DNA from: Scytonema hofmannii PCC 7110
Lineage (GTDB): Bacteria > Cyanobacteriota > Cyanobacteriia > Cyanobacteriales > Nostocaceae
DNA: 64,000 nt
Reading direction: 5' to 3'
Assembly (NCBI RefSeq): GCF_000346485.2
Contig: NZ_KQ976355.1
Coordinates: forward strand, 124,001 to 188,000
Position numbers and translations under genes: made by a program. Shown here piece by piece: positions 54,936-63,784 of the stretch. The notes beneath the pieces are model-generated. The model made no database searches and had not been told where the DNA came from. It saw only the letters and a program-made list of their open reading frames with translations. Numbering within the stretch: the stretch's first letter is position 1; the number at the start of each line of letters is the position of its first letter.

Positions 54936-55640
54936 ATGAAAAAGGCATCCTTAAAAATAAAACAGATGTTGCATAACAACAAAAACTCACTACCACGTTT
55001 AACAGCTAGCATCAGCTTACAAGTGATTCTAGCCCTGACACCCGCCTTAGGTGCTTTTACTATTGCGATTGAGCCGATAGTAGCAAGCCAACCTGCTCCA
55101 AGAAACAGGCTGACGCAACTTGAAATTCGGCTTCTGCGGGATTTGATTGACGGTCACAACTTTGCGATTGAGATGTCAGAGGTATGTTTACAGAAAGCTA
55201 CACTTGAAGACTTGAAATCGGTTTGTCAGCAGGTCATCACCGCTCAACAGCAAGAGATTCAAACAATGCAGTCGTGGCTGAGTGACTGGTATGGCATTAC
55301 ATACTCACCAACACCAAACAGGTTTGGTCAAAATGTAATCAGTCAGTTATCAGCGCTAAGTGGAGATGATTTCAATATCACATTCATGAAGACTTTAGCC
55401 TCACACCATTGGGGCGCTATCATCTTAGCTGGGGAGATTACCGATCGCGCTTACCACGTAGAATTTGTCAACCTAGCTGCCAATGTTGTTACTGAGCAAG
55501 TAAGCGAAATCAATCAGCTACGCACCTGGCTCAAAGATATCTACAATATAGAGTATGTCGGGGCAGCTGCGGCAGGTTCGGCTGCAAATACCCCTGAGCC
55601 TGAACGCAATCTTCTTAATCCAGAGAATGATTCAGAGTAA
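54936..55640 (+). CDS. DUF305-like exported protein
   Basis: Start chosen at ATG 54936 (MKKASLKIKQML); the frame is open 111 bp further but those codons look non-native. The product has 234 residues, with an N-terminal membrane/signal segment (SISLQVILALTPALGAFTIA). Helical DUF305-like repeats follow: LIDGHNFAIEMSEVCLQKA, a Q-rich helix and SWLSDWYGI, then FMKTLASHHWGAIILAGEI and TWLKDIYNI. DUF305 proteins are small ferritin-like four-helix proteins often found in copper islands. Several usual His/Met are replaced, so metal binding is uncertain. Confidence 0.75.
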   Translation: MKKASLKIKQMLHNNKNSLPRLTASISLQVILALTPALGAFTIAIEPIVASQPAPRNRLTQLEIRLLRDLIDGHNFAIEMSEVCLQKATLEDLKSVCQQVITAQQQEIQTMQSWLSDWYGITYSPTPNRFGQNVISQLSALSGDDFNITFMKTLASHHWGAIILAGEITDRAYHVEFVNLAANVVTEQVSEINQLRTWLKDIYNIEYVGAAAAGSAANTPEPERNLLNPENDSE

Positions 55641-55893
55641 TTGAGCGGGTAGTGCGGTAGTACCTGAAAGCGCTACCGCCTCCGTTGCTGGCTGACCCTG
55701 GAGGGGTGTGAAGCAGTTAACCGCAAACCCTAAGAAAACTCTGGAATTCTAGAGGCGCTAGAAGCGGTCAGCAGGGGGAAAAGAGTATCTGTAAACCAAC
55801 CGATAGTGCTGATAACGCTAGCCCACAACGACATAACTCCTATATGTAGCGACCTGTATATGGGTCGCTACAACGATCTACCAGGTACAAGAA

Positions 55894-55910
55894 TTTCATC
55901 CTAATTTCAT
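55894..55910 (+). promoter_or_regulatory. CopR/OmpR-type direct repeat
   Basis: TTTCAT-CCTAA-TTTCAT, 11-bp period, about 160 bp upstream of the DUF305 lipoprotein gene. Confidence 0.55.
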
Positions 55911-56009
55911 TTTTCTTTGCAATACTAAACAATTAGTGCAGTTCTATTGCTCCAATAGCAAACTTGCTATTTTGCTCTAATATTCAGCTAATTTAGCAAG
56001 ACATAATAG

Positions 56010-56037
56010 TTGACACTCCAGTTAACTGGAGAGTTCA
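56010..56037 (+). promoter_or_regulatory. MerR-type operator/promoter before the DUF305 lipoprotein
   Basis: TTGACA, then the perfect 16-bp palindrome CTCCAGTTAACTGGAG at 56016-56031, then TTCAAA after about 19 bp. It is the only site of this set on the plus strand, and it correctly faces the gene at 56072. Confidence 0.6.
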
Positions 56038-56071
56038 AAATAGAAAAATATAACTTCTTGGTAAGCCTGAG

Positions 56072-56806
56072 ATGAATTTCAAGTCTATGCAACCTATTTC
56101 TTGGAAAACTGGTTTTTTTGCGTTTAGCTTTGTAGCACTCGCTTCCTTAACAAGCGGCGTGCTGACAGCCTGTTCTACAACGGCTGACCAAAACCAAAGC
56201 CAAGCCCCAAATACCACCGCAACCGATGTCAACGACAAGCAGATGAATCATGGCAGTGGCGGCATGAATCATGGTAGCGGCATGAATCATAGCATGGATA
56301 ATGGTCCGGCTGATGCTAACTATGATTTGCGGTTCATTGATGCGATGAGATTGCATCACCAAGGTGCAATTACAATGGCAAAAGAAGCGCTGCAAAAATC
56401 CCAACGCTCTGAAATTAAGAGTTTGGCACGCAACATTATTGTGACTCAAAGCAAAGAAGAAAACGAGATGTTGCGTTCGTGGAGACAAGCTTGGTATCCC
56501 AAAGCGAGTGCAGAGCCTGTTGCCTATGGTGGTGAAGGTAAATCTGTCGTACCCATGTCAAAAGAACAACAGAAAAGTATGGCAATGGATGAGGATTTGG
56601 GACTTGCCAATGCTGAGTTCGACCTGCGCTTTATGAATGCCATGATTGTCCATCATGAAGGCGCTGTGGAAATGGCTAAAGATGCCTTGAATAAGTCTAA
56701 GCGTCCTGAAATCAAGCAATTGGCGACGGAGATTGTGACTTCACAGCAAAAAGAGATTGACCAAATGAAGCAGTGGCGACAAGCTTGGTACAATAAGTCA
56801 AACTAG
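56072..56806 (+). CDS. DUF305 lipoprotein, His/Met-rich
   Basis: The 244-residue protein has a lipobox signal (SLTSGVLTAC at about 26-35) and a Met-Asn-His repeat (MNHGSGGMNHGSGMNHSMDN). Two DUF305 units follow, each with RFIDAMRLHHQGAITMAKEA or RFMNAMIVHHEGAVEMAKDA, and MLRSWRQAWY or MKQWRQAWY at the end. The HH and M residues match the family's metal-binding face. It probably binds periplasmic copper. Both a MerR-type and a CopR-type site lie upstream. Confidence 0.9.
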   Translation: MNFKSMQPISWKTGFFAFSFVALASLTSGVLTACSTTADQNQSQAPNTTATDVNDKQMNHGSGGMNHGSGMNHSMDNGPADANYDLRFIDAMRLHHQGAITMAKEALQKSQRSEIKSLARNIIVTQSKEENEMLRSWRQAWYPKASAEPVAYGGEGKSVVPMSKEQQKSMAMDEDLGLANAEFDLRFMNAMIVHHEGAVEMAKDALNKSKRPEIKQLATEIVTSQQKEIDQMKQWRQAWYNKSN

Positions 56807-56919
56807 TAAATATGTGTAAAGTAATTTACCATTGATATGCAAAGCTACAAGTAGTGTAAGCATTTGCCGTTGAACATTCAGCTAGGGCTTTCTCTAAAAA
56901 GAGGGTTAACTAAACGCAA

Positions 56920-56936
56920 TTTCATCTCAATTTCAT
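56920..56936 (+). promoter_or_regulatory. CopR/OmpR-type direct repeat before the RND gene pair
   Basis: TTTCAT-CTCAA-TTTCAT, 11-bp period, about 130 bp before the small gene at 57068. Confidence 0.55.
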
Positions 56937-57067
56937 TTCTCTATGTAAAAATAAGTGGTGTATGCATTTACAATAGTATATTGTGGCACAGTAGTGCCAT
57001 AGACCAAAAGCAATGCCTGCACGTTCTCAAGTCCCTTCACTCAATACTCAAAGACTATTAAAGCACT

Positions 57068-57340
57068 ATGCCCAACTCGATTGCCAAGCTACCTACAACC
57101 ATTCGTTGCGTTTCTGGTACATTACTGAAACGCACTCAAGCAGCGGTTGATATAGCAAAATCACGTATTCAACTTAGTGATGCTGCTTATCAAACATGGC
57201 TACAACAATTGGGAAATGAAATCAAATCCGTTTTCACCTCAGTTCCTGACGTAGAAGTCGTTTTTACAGAGGAATATCCAAAATGGATTGAGAACCATCA
57301 CAGTAGTTATCAGGATTCAAACCTTAGGAATCGGAAATAA
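57068..57340 (+). CDS. Small hypothetical protein upstream of the RND pump
   Basis: The 90-residue soluble, basic-then-acidic protein (MPNSIAKLPTTIRCVSGTLL and on) has no signal peptide or recognisable domain. It ends 25 bp before the pump gene and shares its upstream direct-repeat site, so co-transcription is likely. Function unknown. Confidence 0.5.
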   Translation: MPNSIAKLPTTIRCVSGTLLKRTQAAVDIAKSRIQLSDAAYQTWLQQLGNEIKSVFTSVPDVEVVFTEEYPKWIENHHSSYQDSNLRNRK

Positions 57341-57365
57341 AATAATTTAAAAATATTTAATAACA

Positions 57366-60300
57366 ATGCTAAGTGCCATTATCAAATGGGCGATCGCTCG
57401 CCGCTGGCTAGTTATTTTAGGTGCAATTGTTGTCACTTTATGGATATTCCAAACAATTATCCAAATGCCCTTGGATGTCTTTCCTAGCTTTGCGCCGCCC
57501 CAAGTCGAAATTCAAACTGAAGCACCAGGGCTTGCACCAGAGGAAGTTGAATCTTTAGTCACTTTACCAATTGAAAGTGCTATCAATGGAACTCCAGGAG
57601 TGACAGAGGTACGCTCTTCGAGTGCATCGGGAATATCCGTTGTTAAAATCATTTTTAACTGGGGAACGAATACCTATCAAGCTCGACAGCTAGTTACAGA
57701 ACGATTGCAACAAGCTCAAAGTAAGCTACCTGAAGGAGTGGAAACGCCGCAAATTTCCCCCACAAGTTCCCCAATCGGGACTGTGTTACAGTACGCCTTC
57801 ACTTCTCGTAGTACTTCTTTAATGGAACTGCGGCGCATTGTCGATTGGCAAGTGACAAACCGCCTCTTAGCTGTCCCTGGCGTAAGTCAAGTCGTAGCTT
57901 ATGGAGGGGACGTTCGGCAATATCAAGTCTTGGTCGATCCCGCAAAGCTAAGAGCGTTTAATGTTTCTCTGGAAGACGTGGTGAAAGCAGCCAATGCTGC
58001 CAATGTCAATGCTCCCGGTGGTTATTTAATCACTCCTGACAGAGAAAAGTTAATTCGGGGCATTGGGCGGATTGAATCTATCGAGGAATTACAGCAATCA
58101 GCGATCGCAGCCCGCAATGGAACACCTGTCAAAATATCAGATGTTGCAGACGTACAAATTGGTGCAGCTATCAAGCGAGGAGATGGTAGTTATAACGGTG
58201 AAAAGGCAATTATTGTGATGATTAACAAACAGCCTCAAGCCGATACCCCCACTGTCACTCATGCGATAGAAGCAGCGATGTCAGAGATTAAAGCAGGCTT
58301 ACCTAAAGATGTTAAAGTGACTGCAACCTTCCGTCAAGAAAACTATATCGATTCTTCGATTGAAAATGTTAGAGAAGCTTTAGTTGAAGGCAGCATTATT
58401 GTTGCCCTCATCCTGATCCCATTTTTAATGAATTGGCGCAACCTAGCTGTTTGTTTAACTGCCCTTCCACTGTCTTTACTAGTAGGAGTAATGTTACTTA
58501 ATTGGATGGGACAGGGTTTGAATACTATGACTTTGGGAGGGTTAGCAGTAGCCATTGGCTCAGCTGTTGATGATGCAATTGTCGATGCCGAAAATGTTTA
58601 CCGTAACCTGCGAGAGAATAAACATTCCCCCAGACCACGTCCTGTTTTAGATGTTGTCTTTGATGGCTGTCAAGAAGTGCGCGATTCGGTCTTTGGAGCT
58701 ACTATTATTACCCTGATTGTGTTCTCCCCAATTTTTGCTTTAACGGGCGTTGAAGGTAGCATTTTTATACCGATGGGTCTTGGCTACATAGCAGCAGTTG
58801 TAGCTTCCAGTCTCATTGCGCTAACGGTCACTCCAGCTTTATGCGCTATCTTGCTGCCATACGGTCAATTGCCAGAAAGGGAACCTTGGGTAGCAAGATT
58901 TTTCAAGCGGCTTTATCATCCTTTATTAGGATTCTCTCTGCGATACTCTGGAATTATCATAGTTATAGCCATTGCTAGTTTAGTAGCAGCTATTGCGATT
59001 GTTCCCTCATTGGGGCGGGTGTTTTTACCAGAGTTTCAGGAGCAAACTTTGGTGAATACTATCTCACTTTATCCGGGTACATCTTTGGAGGCTACAAATG
59101 CAGCAGGAGAAGCAATTCAGGCGGCACTAAAAAATGACCCTAGATTTCCTTACGTGCAGTTGCGTTCTGGACGTGCCTTAGGAGATGCGGAAGCAGCAGG
59201 GGTGAACTTAGGACACGTAGATATTGAGTTAAGTGACGAAGGAATGAAAGACAGGGAGGGAACAATTGAAAAGTTGCGGTCTGAATTTGGTAAATTACCA
59301 GGGGTCGCACCGAATATAGGAGGTTTCATCTCTCACCGTATGGATGAGGTGTTGTCTGGAGTTAGGAGTGCTATTGCGATCAAAATTTTCGGATCTGATT
59401 TAGAACAACTCCGCACCATTGGGCAACAGGTCAATGAGATTATGGGAAGTGTTGAAGGTCTTGTAGATTTACAACTCGAACCTCAAGTACCCGTCGAACA
59501 AATTCAAATTAAATTTGACCGCAATGCAGCTAGTAGATATGGTTTGACAGTGGGACAAATTGCGGAAATCATGGAAACTGCTCTTAATGGGAGGGTGGTT
59601 TCCCAAGTTTTGGAAAAGCAACAAACTTTTGACCTAGTTGTCTGGTTAAAACCAGATGCACGTCAAAACCTGGATACTATTCGTAATTTACTCGTCGATA
59701 CCCCAAACGGGAATAAAATTCCTTTAGCACAAGTTGCCAAAATTGACAATGGCACTGGTCCTAACACTATTAATAGAGAAAATGTTTCCCGTTTGATTGT
59801 GGTTTCTGCTAATACTAGCGGTAGAGATGTGCGCTCTATTGTCAGTGAAATTCAAGACAAAGTTAAGCGACAGGTACAGATAAGAGATGGTTACTTTATC
59901 CAGTATGCAGGGCAATTTGAGGCAGAAGAACGTGCTACACAAAACATTTTAATATTTAGTGCGATCGCCTTCGTGGTCATTACGGTTATTATGTACCTTT
60001 CAGTCAAATCTATTCCCTCTACCGCGACGATTATGATTAACTTGCCTTTGGCTTTGGTAGGGGGTATATTTTCTGTAGCTTTGACTGGAGGTGTGATTTC
60101 CATTGCTTCTTTGGTTGGTTTTGTCACCCTGTTTGGAGTGGCTACCCGCAACGGGTTGCTGCTGGTGGATAACTACAACACCAAATTTGCTGAAGGAATG
60201 CCTGTTAAAGAAATCTTGGTTAAAGGTACGATGGAACGACTCAACGCCATTTTGATGACGGCTTTTACCTCAGCTTTAGGATTAGCACCGCTAGTCTTTG

Positions 60301-60488
60301 AAAGTGGTCCTGGAAAGGAAATTTTACAACCTCTTTCTATCGTGGTGTTAGGTGGTTTGTTTACATCTACGGCATTGACACTCGTAGTTTTACCCGCATT
60401 GTATGCTAAATTTGGTAGGATTTTATTGCCACGAACTTCGTCAGTTGTAGGTAATGGTAAGGCAGTTGGAGCGGTCTTTGAGCGTTAA
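57366..60488 (+). CDS. Heavy-metal RND efflux pump (CusA/CzcA family)
   Basis: The 1040-residue inner-membrane protein has the HME-RND layout: TM1 near 12-30, two large periplasmic loops, and 11 further helices. DVFPSFAPPQVEIQTEAPGL at the N-terminus and the TM4 motif GGLAVAIGSAVDDAIVDAEN (proton-relay acidic residues) are visible. The second half repeats the fold. It exports a metal cation by proton antiport across the envelope; copper is suggested only by context. No membrane-fusion or outer-membrane partner is next to it in the window. Confidence 0.92.
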   Translation: MLSAIIKWAIARRWLVILGAIVVTLWIFQTIIQMPLDVFPSFAPPQVEIQTEAPGLAPEEVESLVTLPIESAINGTPGVTEVRSSSASGISVVKIIFNWGTNTYQARQLVTERLQQAQSKLPEGVETPQISPTSSPIGTVLQYAFTSRSTSLMELRRIVDWQVTNRLLAVPGVSQVVAYGGDVRQYQVLVDPAKLRAFNVSLEDVVKAANAANVNAPGGYLITPDREKLIRGIGRIESIEELQQSAIAARNGTPVKISDVADVQIGAAIKRGDGSYNGEKAIIVMINKQPQADTPTVTHAIEAAMSEIKAGLPKDVKVTATFRQENYIDSSIENVREALVEGSIIVALILIPFLMNWRNLAVCLTALPLSLLVGVMLLNWMGQGLNTMTLGGLAVAIGSAVDDAIVDAENVYRNLRENKHSPRPRPVLDVVFDGCQEVRDSVFGATIITLIVFSPIFALTGVEGSIFIPMGLGYIAAVVASSLIALTVTPALCAILLPYGQLPEREPWVARFFKRLYHPLLGFSLRYSGIIIVIAIASLVAAIAIVPSLGRVFLPEFQEQTLVNTISLYPGTSLEATNAAGEAIQAALKNDPRFPYVQLRSGRALGDAEAAGVNLGHVDIELSDEGMKDREGTIEKLRSEFGKLPGVAPNIGGFISHRMDEVLSGVRSAIAIKIFGSDLEQLRTIGQQVNEIMGSVEGLVDLQLEPQVPVEQIQIKFDRNAASRYGLTVGQIAEIMETALNGRVVSQVLEKQQTFDLVVWLKPDARQNLDTIRNLLVDTPNGNKIPLAQVAKIDNGTGPNTINRENVSRLIVVSANTSGRDVRSIVSEIQDKVKRQVQIRDGYFIQYAGQFEAEERATQNILIFSAIAFVVITVIMYLSVKSIPSTATIMINLPLALVGGIFSVALTGGVISIASLVGFVTLFGVATRNGLLLVDNYNTKFAEGMPVKEILVKGTMERLNAILMTAFTSALGLAPLVFESGPGKEILQPLSIVVLGGLFTSTALTLVVLPALYAKFGRILLPRTSSVVGNGKAVGAVFER

Positions 60489-60847
60489 TTATTAACACCA
60501 TACATTGTCAAAAAATATCATTAGGCACAAATTGCACTGGAGTCATAGCTTTTACTGATTCCAGTGTATTTTGTTTTGATGAAAGTTACATCCTGGTACA
60601 GAAACTAGGAAAACAGAATTTGGTGCGGAGATATTTGCGGATATTCACACTCTAGATTTTTCAATACATCTACCAAAAGATGTATAATTTATTTGTTTAC
60701 TTTGACAGTTGTATTTTCCTCATTTTACATAATCTTTTCATTTGCTGTTAGATAACTTGATTGAGCCACTCCGCGAGCTCTTCGCTACGCGGATTCTGGC
60801 TGAAAGTTGGGGATAGCTTTTTGCCTGCACCTGACCTGATATAGATG
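60489..60847. other. Intergenic region RND gene / phoA
   Basis: About 360 bp between converging genes, with no ORF of note. CACTGGAGTCATAGC / CTGATTCCAGTG near 60534-60568 could form a terminator stem for the pump gene. GAGCTCTTCGCTACGCGG near 60774 is a common cyanobacterial palindromic repeat piece. Confidence 0.4.
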
Positions 60848-62236
60848 TTACCTCTCCTCCACGCCGAGCGCACGAGCCATGATACGGAAGATATCAGTCT
60901 GGTCAATTACGCCTACGACGTTAGCCGCTTGTGGTCCCTGGGCTGCAACTCGGATCTGCGCTCCAGTGTGTTCCTGAGAAGTTGGTGTCTCACCGGTTCC
61001 ATAAGTAACGGTCATTGTCTGGTCTTCATTTGTGATTAATTTGCTAGAAAACCCAGCAGGTGCAGCGTCGTTCTCAACGATTTGGCTGGTGTGAGCATGG
61101 TCACCTGTAATTATAATCAGCGTATCGGGGTTCTGCTTGGCATAGTCGAGTGCCACTTGCACCGCACCATCGAAGTTGACGGTTTCGCCGATTTGCTCAC
61201 AGGGCTGGGATACGTGGTCCCGCTTGTCAATTGAAGCACTCTCAACTTGCAGGAAAAAGCCTTTGTGCCCACTGCCCCTAGCCGAATGCCTTGAGTGCTT
61301 AACCTGTTGGTCAAGAAGTTCGATTGCCTTACTCGTCATTTCAGCCAGACTAGGTTCGTTCGATGGTCGCTGGTTCTCTTGACAACGTTGCGGTCCACTA
61401 GCGGGTTTGGCAGCTGGTAAACCAGTCCATTCAACGCTCATGTTGCCATTGGTAAATAAACCCAGTAGCTTCTGACCGGGCTGCACTGCGAGTAGACCTA
61501 CTTTGTCAGTGACGACTTGGTAGCCTTGGGCAATTGCCGACTGGATTACAGTTTGACCCGCATACGAACCGCCGTCGATCGCCTGCTCGTAACGTGCCTT
61601 ACCTCCGCCCAGAAGAACATCAACCCCGCGATCGACTGACTGCTCAGCAATTGAGCCAGGACCACCAGCCGATTTCTTGTCCTGGGGACACTGTGCCATA
61701 TCGGCAGGACCTTGACAAACTCGACTGTTCACATGAGACATCGGCGCTGCGGGTGTAGCATCTGTTAGCTCGGCAGTGGTCACGTTCCCAGTGCGGTAGC
61801 CTGCTGCTTGCGCTAGCTCAAGAATTGTCGTCAAATCCTCATCAGTGCCAGGTGCAGTTGAGATCCGACCATCCGCCGTTTTATAGCCAGTTGACCAAGC
61901 AGTTGCTGTGGAAGCTGACTCAGGGGTATAATCAGGCTTTTTAGGGTTAGTCTCTAACACTGAGTAGGTTGTCATTGCTCCGGTTAGAGGCAGCGTATCA
62001 AGAGCCAGCCGACCGCCAGCACCAACTGTGTAGTTGCGAGCAATTGTGATTTCGGAATCGCCCATGCCATCACCAATCAGCAAAATGACGTTTTTGGCGC
62101 GACCAGGATTAATAGCCTGTTGAACTGACTGTAAGCGTTCTCTTGCTATGTTTTGAGCGAAAGCTGCTCCTACAGCAAGTATCGCTGCACTGGCAATGGC
62201 AGCAGGAATAATAATTTGTCTGTGCTTCAAGGACAT
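60848..62236 (-). CDS. phoA: Alkaline phosphatase PhoA family
   Basis: The 462-residue secreted enzyme has a signal peptide (AIASAAILAVGAAFAQ). NVILLIGDGMGDSEI carries the first metal ligand, TPESASTATAWSTG the nucleophilic Ser, and QVESASIDKRDHVSQP and IIITGDHAHTSQI the remaining Zn/Mg ligands. It hydrolyses phosphate monoesters in the periplasm. A clear Pho box lies upstream. It is the second alkaline phosphatase in the window, unrelated in fold to PhoX. Confidence 0.94.
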   Translation of the reverse strand: MSLKHRQIIIPAAIASAAILAVGAAFAQNIARERLQSVQQAINPGRAKNVILLIGDGMGDSEITIARNYTVGAGGRLALDTLPLTGAMTTYSVLETNPKKPDYTPESASTATAWSTGYKTADGRISTAPGTDEDLTTILELAQAAGYRTGNVTTAELTDATPAAPMSHVNSRVCQGPADMAQCPQDKKSAGGPGSIAEQSVDRGVDVLLGGGKARYEQAIDGGSYAGQTVIQSAIAQGYQVVTDKVGLLAVQPGQKLLGLFTNGNMSVEWTGLPAAKPASGPQRCQENQRPSNEPSLAEMTSKAIELLDQQVKHSRHSARGSGHKGFFLQVESASIDKRDHVSQPCEQIGETVNFDGAVQVALDYAKQNPDTLIIITGDHAHTSQIVENDAAPAGFSSKLITNEDQTMTVTYGTGETPTSQEHTGAQIRVAAQGPQAANVVGVIDQTDIFRIMARALGVEER

Positions 62237-62286
62237 GAAAATTTCTTATGAACTTGTTTTATTTGCATTCACACATTAGGAGATGT

Positions 62287-62327
62287 TGTTCAAGTTAGGG
62301 AAAAGATTTGATTAATTTTGGGTTAAT
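62287..62327 (-). promoter_or_regulatory. Pho box upstream of phoA
   Basis: On the minus strand four 8-bp units follow each other every 11 bp: ATTAACCC, ATTAATCA, CTTTTCCC and CTTGAACA. The pattern fits the cyanobacterial PhoB-type (SphR) box. It lies about 50-90 bp before the phoA ATG. Confidence 0.65.
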
Positions 62328-62339
62328 AGTAACTCTTTT

Positions 62340-62573
62340 TTGGTAAAAAATTATTTAGAAGTTTCTGCAAGTCAGTCCAGCCCTTCTGGTACATTCTTAG
62401 GAATTGCCAAAAGGTTAGCGATATTTTTAGCATCCGCTCTAGCAGATTTGATAACTTATATTGTTACTTCTGTGCAACTGGCTTTAGCATTTCCCACTCC
62501 CACAAGCTACCGTGTACACACATCTTGGTTTGCGAATCAAATGAACGTAAAAGGAAGGAAATTTATTTTTTAA
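62340..62573 (+). pseudogene. cbiM: Relic of a CbiM-type cobalt/nickel transporter gene
   Basis: Residues about 28-53 of the frame (LASALADLITYIVTSVQLAL followed by AFP) match the well-conserved CbiM segment ending in LADLxTYxVTSxQLALAFP. The rest of the 220-residue protein is absent and the frame soon runs into unrelated sequence. It is a short remnant of an ECF transporter S-component, not a working gene. Confidence 0.55.
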
Positions 62574-62659
62574 ATCCTTGATTTTTTGTTAAATGATTAT
62601 CAATAGGCTAAAACTATTGACAATCAACTTGATAATCTCAAAACCTGGTCTACTAAGGC

Positions 62660-63163
62660 TTACATCTTATTAAACCAGGTTTTTGGAACTAAGACTGAGC
62701 CAGGTACACCGACTGTTGCAAATGCGTTCTCTATACCTGAAGGTAAAACAAACTCTAAGTGACGCGATGGTGTGTCTCCCAAATTAGCAAATGTATGAAC
62801 ATCTTCTTCATTGGGGTTTTTATTAACAAATGTTCCAGGAGTTGCTGTAAAAGTTTCATCATTGAGTTGATAAGAGATTTCTCCTTCCAAGATGTAGGCA
62901 AACTCTTTTTCCGAACCATGGATGTGGGGAAAAGGACCGCCCTGTGGAACAGTATAGAAATCGAAGAGTGAGTATTGCCCGTTGGTATCGTCACTAGTTG
63001 CGACAAAACTAGCTCGGTCCCCGATTAGCCAGTATCCAGGTCGATTTTTATCTGGTAGTACCACTGGCTCTTCAGGATTTCCTATCAATGTGGTTTCTGG
63101 AATGACTGAATTCTGTTCACCATTGTTGTACTGGTCTTGCATTGGGATTTCAACTTGTGACAC
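62660..63163 (-). CDS. Cupin-domain protein
   Basis: The 167-residue protein has a single cupin barrel. Motif 1 is GGPFPHIHGSEKEFAYILEGE, with two His and Glu as metal ligands; motif 2, GTFVNKNPNEEDVHTFANLG, supplies the last His. ATG at 63163 has AAGGAGAA upstream. Such small cupins can be enzymes (isomerase, dioxygenase) or binding proteins; the substrate is unknown. It is monocistronic as far as visible. Confidence 0.85.
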   Translation of the reverse strand: MSQVEIPMQDQYNNGEQNSVIPETTLIGNPEEPVVLPDKNRPGYWLIGDRASFVATSDDTNGQYSLFDFYTVPQGGPFPHIHGSEKEFAYILEGEISYQLNDETFTATPGTFVNKNPNEEDVHTFANLGDTPSRHLEFVLPSGIENAFATVGVPGSVLVPKTWFNKM

Positions 63164-63616
63164 TGTAATTCTCCTTAAATAAGAGACGAAATTAAACTGA
63201 GCATCAGATGTAGTAAGTGTTTGTACTTGCTTGTTGAAAAGGTGCAGTTCCTTATCACAGTTTAAGTGATAATACGTATTAATTCTATTTTTATGCTACT
63301 GCCATAAAGTAGCAGAGGATCGGCTCGCAGCATCTTTGACAGCATCCTGCAAGCTGAATTAGATCGCGCTCGGCAAACTCCGGCACAACTTCTACAACAG
63401 ACTCTTGCAAGGCTTGTATGTTAACCGCAAGGAGTTGATTGTAGTAGCCTTTGCGAATGATGTAAACAATTTGTCAATTTCCACCAATCGCAATACAGCG
63501 ATTGCAGATATATTAAGGGTATTGCGAGTGCATTGTCGATCAAAGCTGCAAATTCCTCATTTGCACAGACTCACATACGGCTTTTTCAACCCGAAGAACC
63601 TACTCAACAGAGGGAA
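63164..63616. other. Non-coding region with a short coding relic
   Basis: Positions 63317-63424 read as about 35 residues of helical protein (SARSIFDSILQAELDRARQT and on) before TAA. There is no start, so this looks like a gene relic. Nothing else supportable is seen. Confidence 0.35.
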
Positions 63617-63784
63617 TCAAATTTTAAATTTATATTTGTCAATCTCCGTCGCATCACCTACCAAACCCATCACCACTTTGTGGTAACCCACAGATTTTTC
63701 AGGTGTGATACTCCAACTACGAATTTCTTGAATAACTCGCTCGATTTCTTCTGACAAACTGCCAGATTTCATGATTATCATCAT
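63617..63784 (-). CDS. Small conserved-looking hypothetical protein (55 aa)
   Basis: ATG 63784 is preceded by a strong AGGAGG at a good distance. The product has KSGSLSEEIERVIQEIRSWS, then KSVGYHKVVMGLVGDATEID, and ends at TGA 63617. The regular amphipathic helix and the strong ribosome binding site argue that it is real. No family recognised. Confidence 0.5.
   Translation of the reverse strand: MMIIMKSGSLSEEIERVIQEIRSWSITPEKSVGYHKVVMGLVGDATEIDKYKFKI

Larger units (their letters stand above)
55641..56071. other. Intergenic region with two copper-type operators
   Basis: About 430 bp without a gene. A possible terminator region (GTAGTGCGGTAGTACCTGAA) follows the stop. A hairpin-like GTAGCGACCTGTATATGGGT lies near 55847. 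The CopR-type and MerR-type sites are listed separately. Confidence 0.4.

Noticed and set aside
63405-63754. Two overlapping plus-strand ORFs near the right end
   Set aside because: They are antisense to, or overlap, the 55-codon minus-strand gene with the strong ribosome binding site, and have no recognisable domain.
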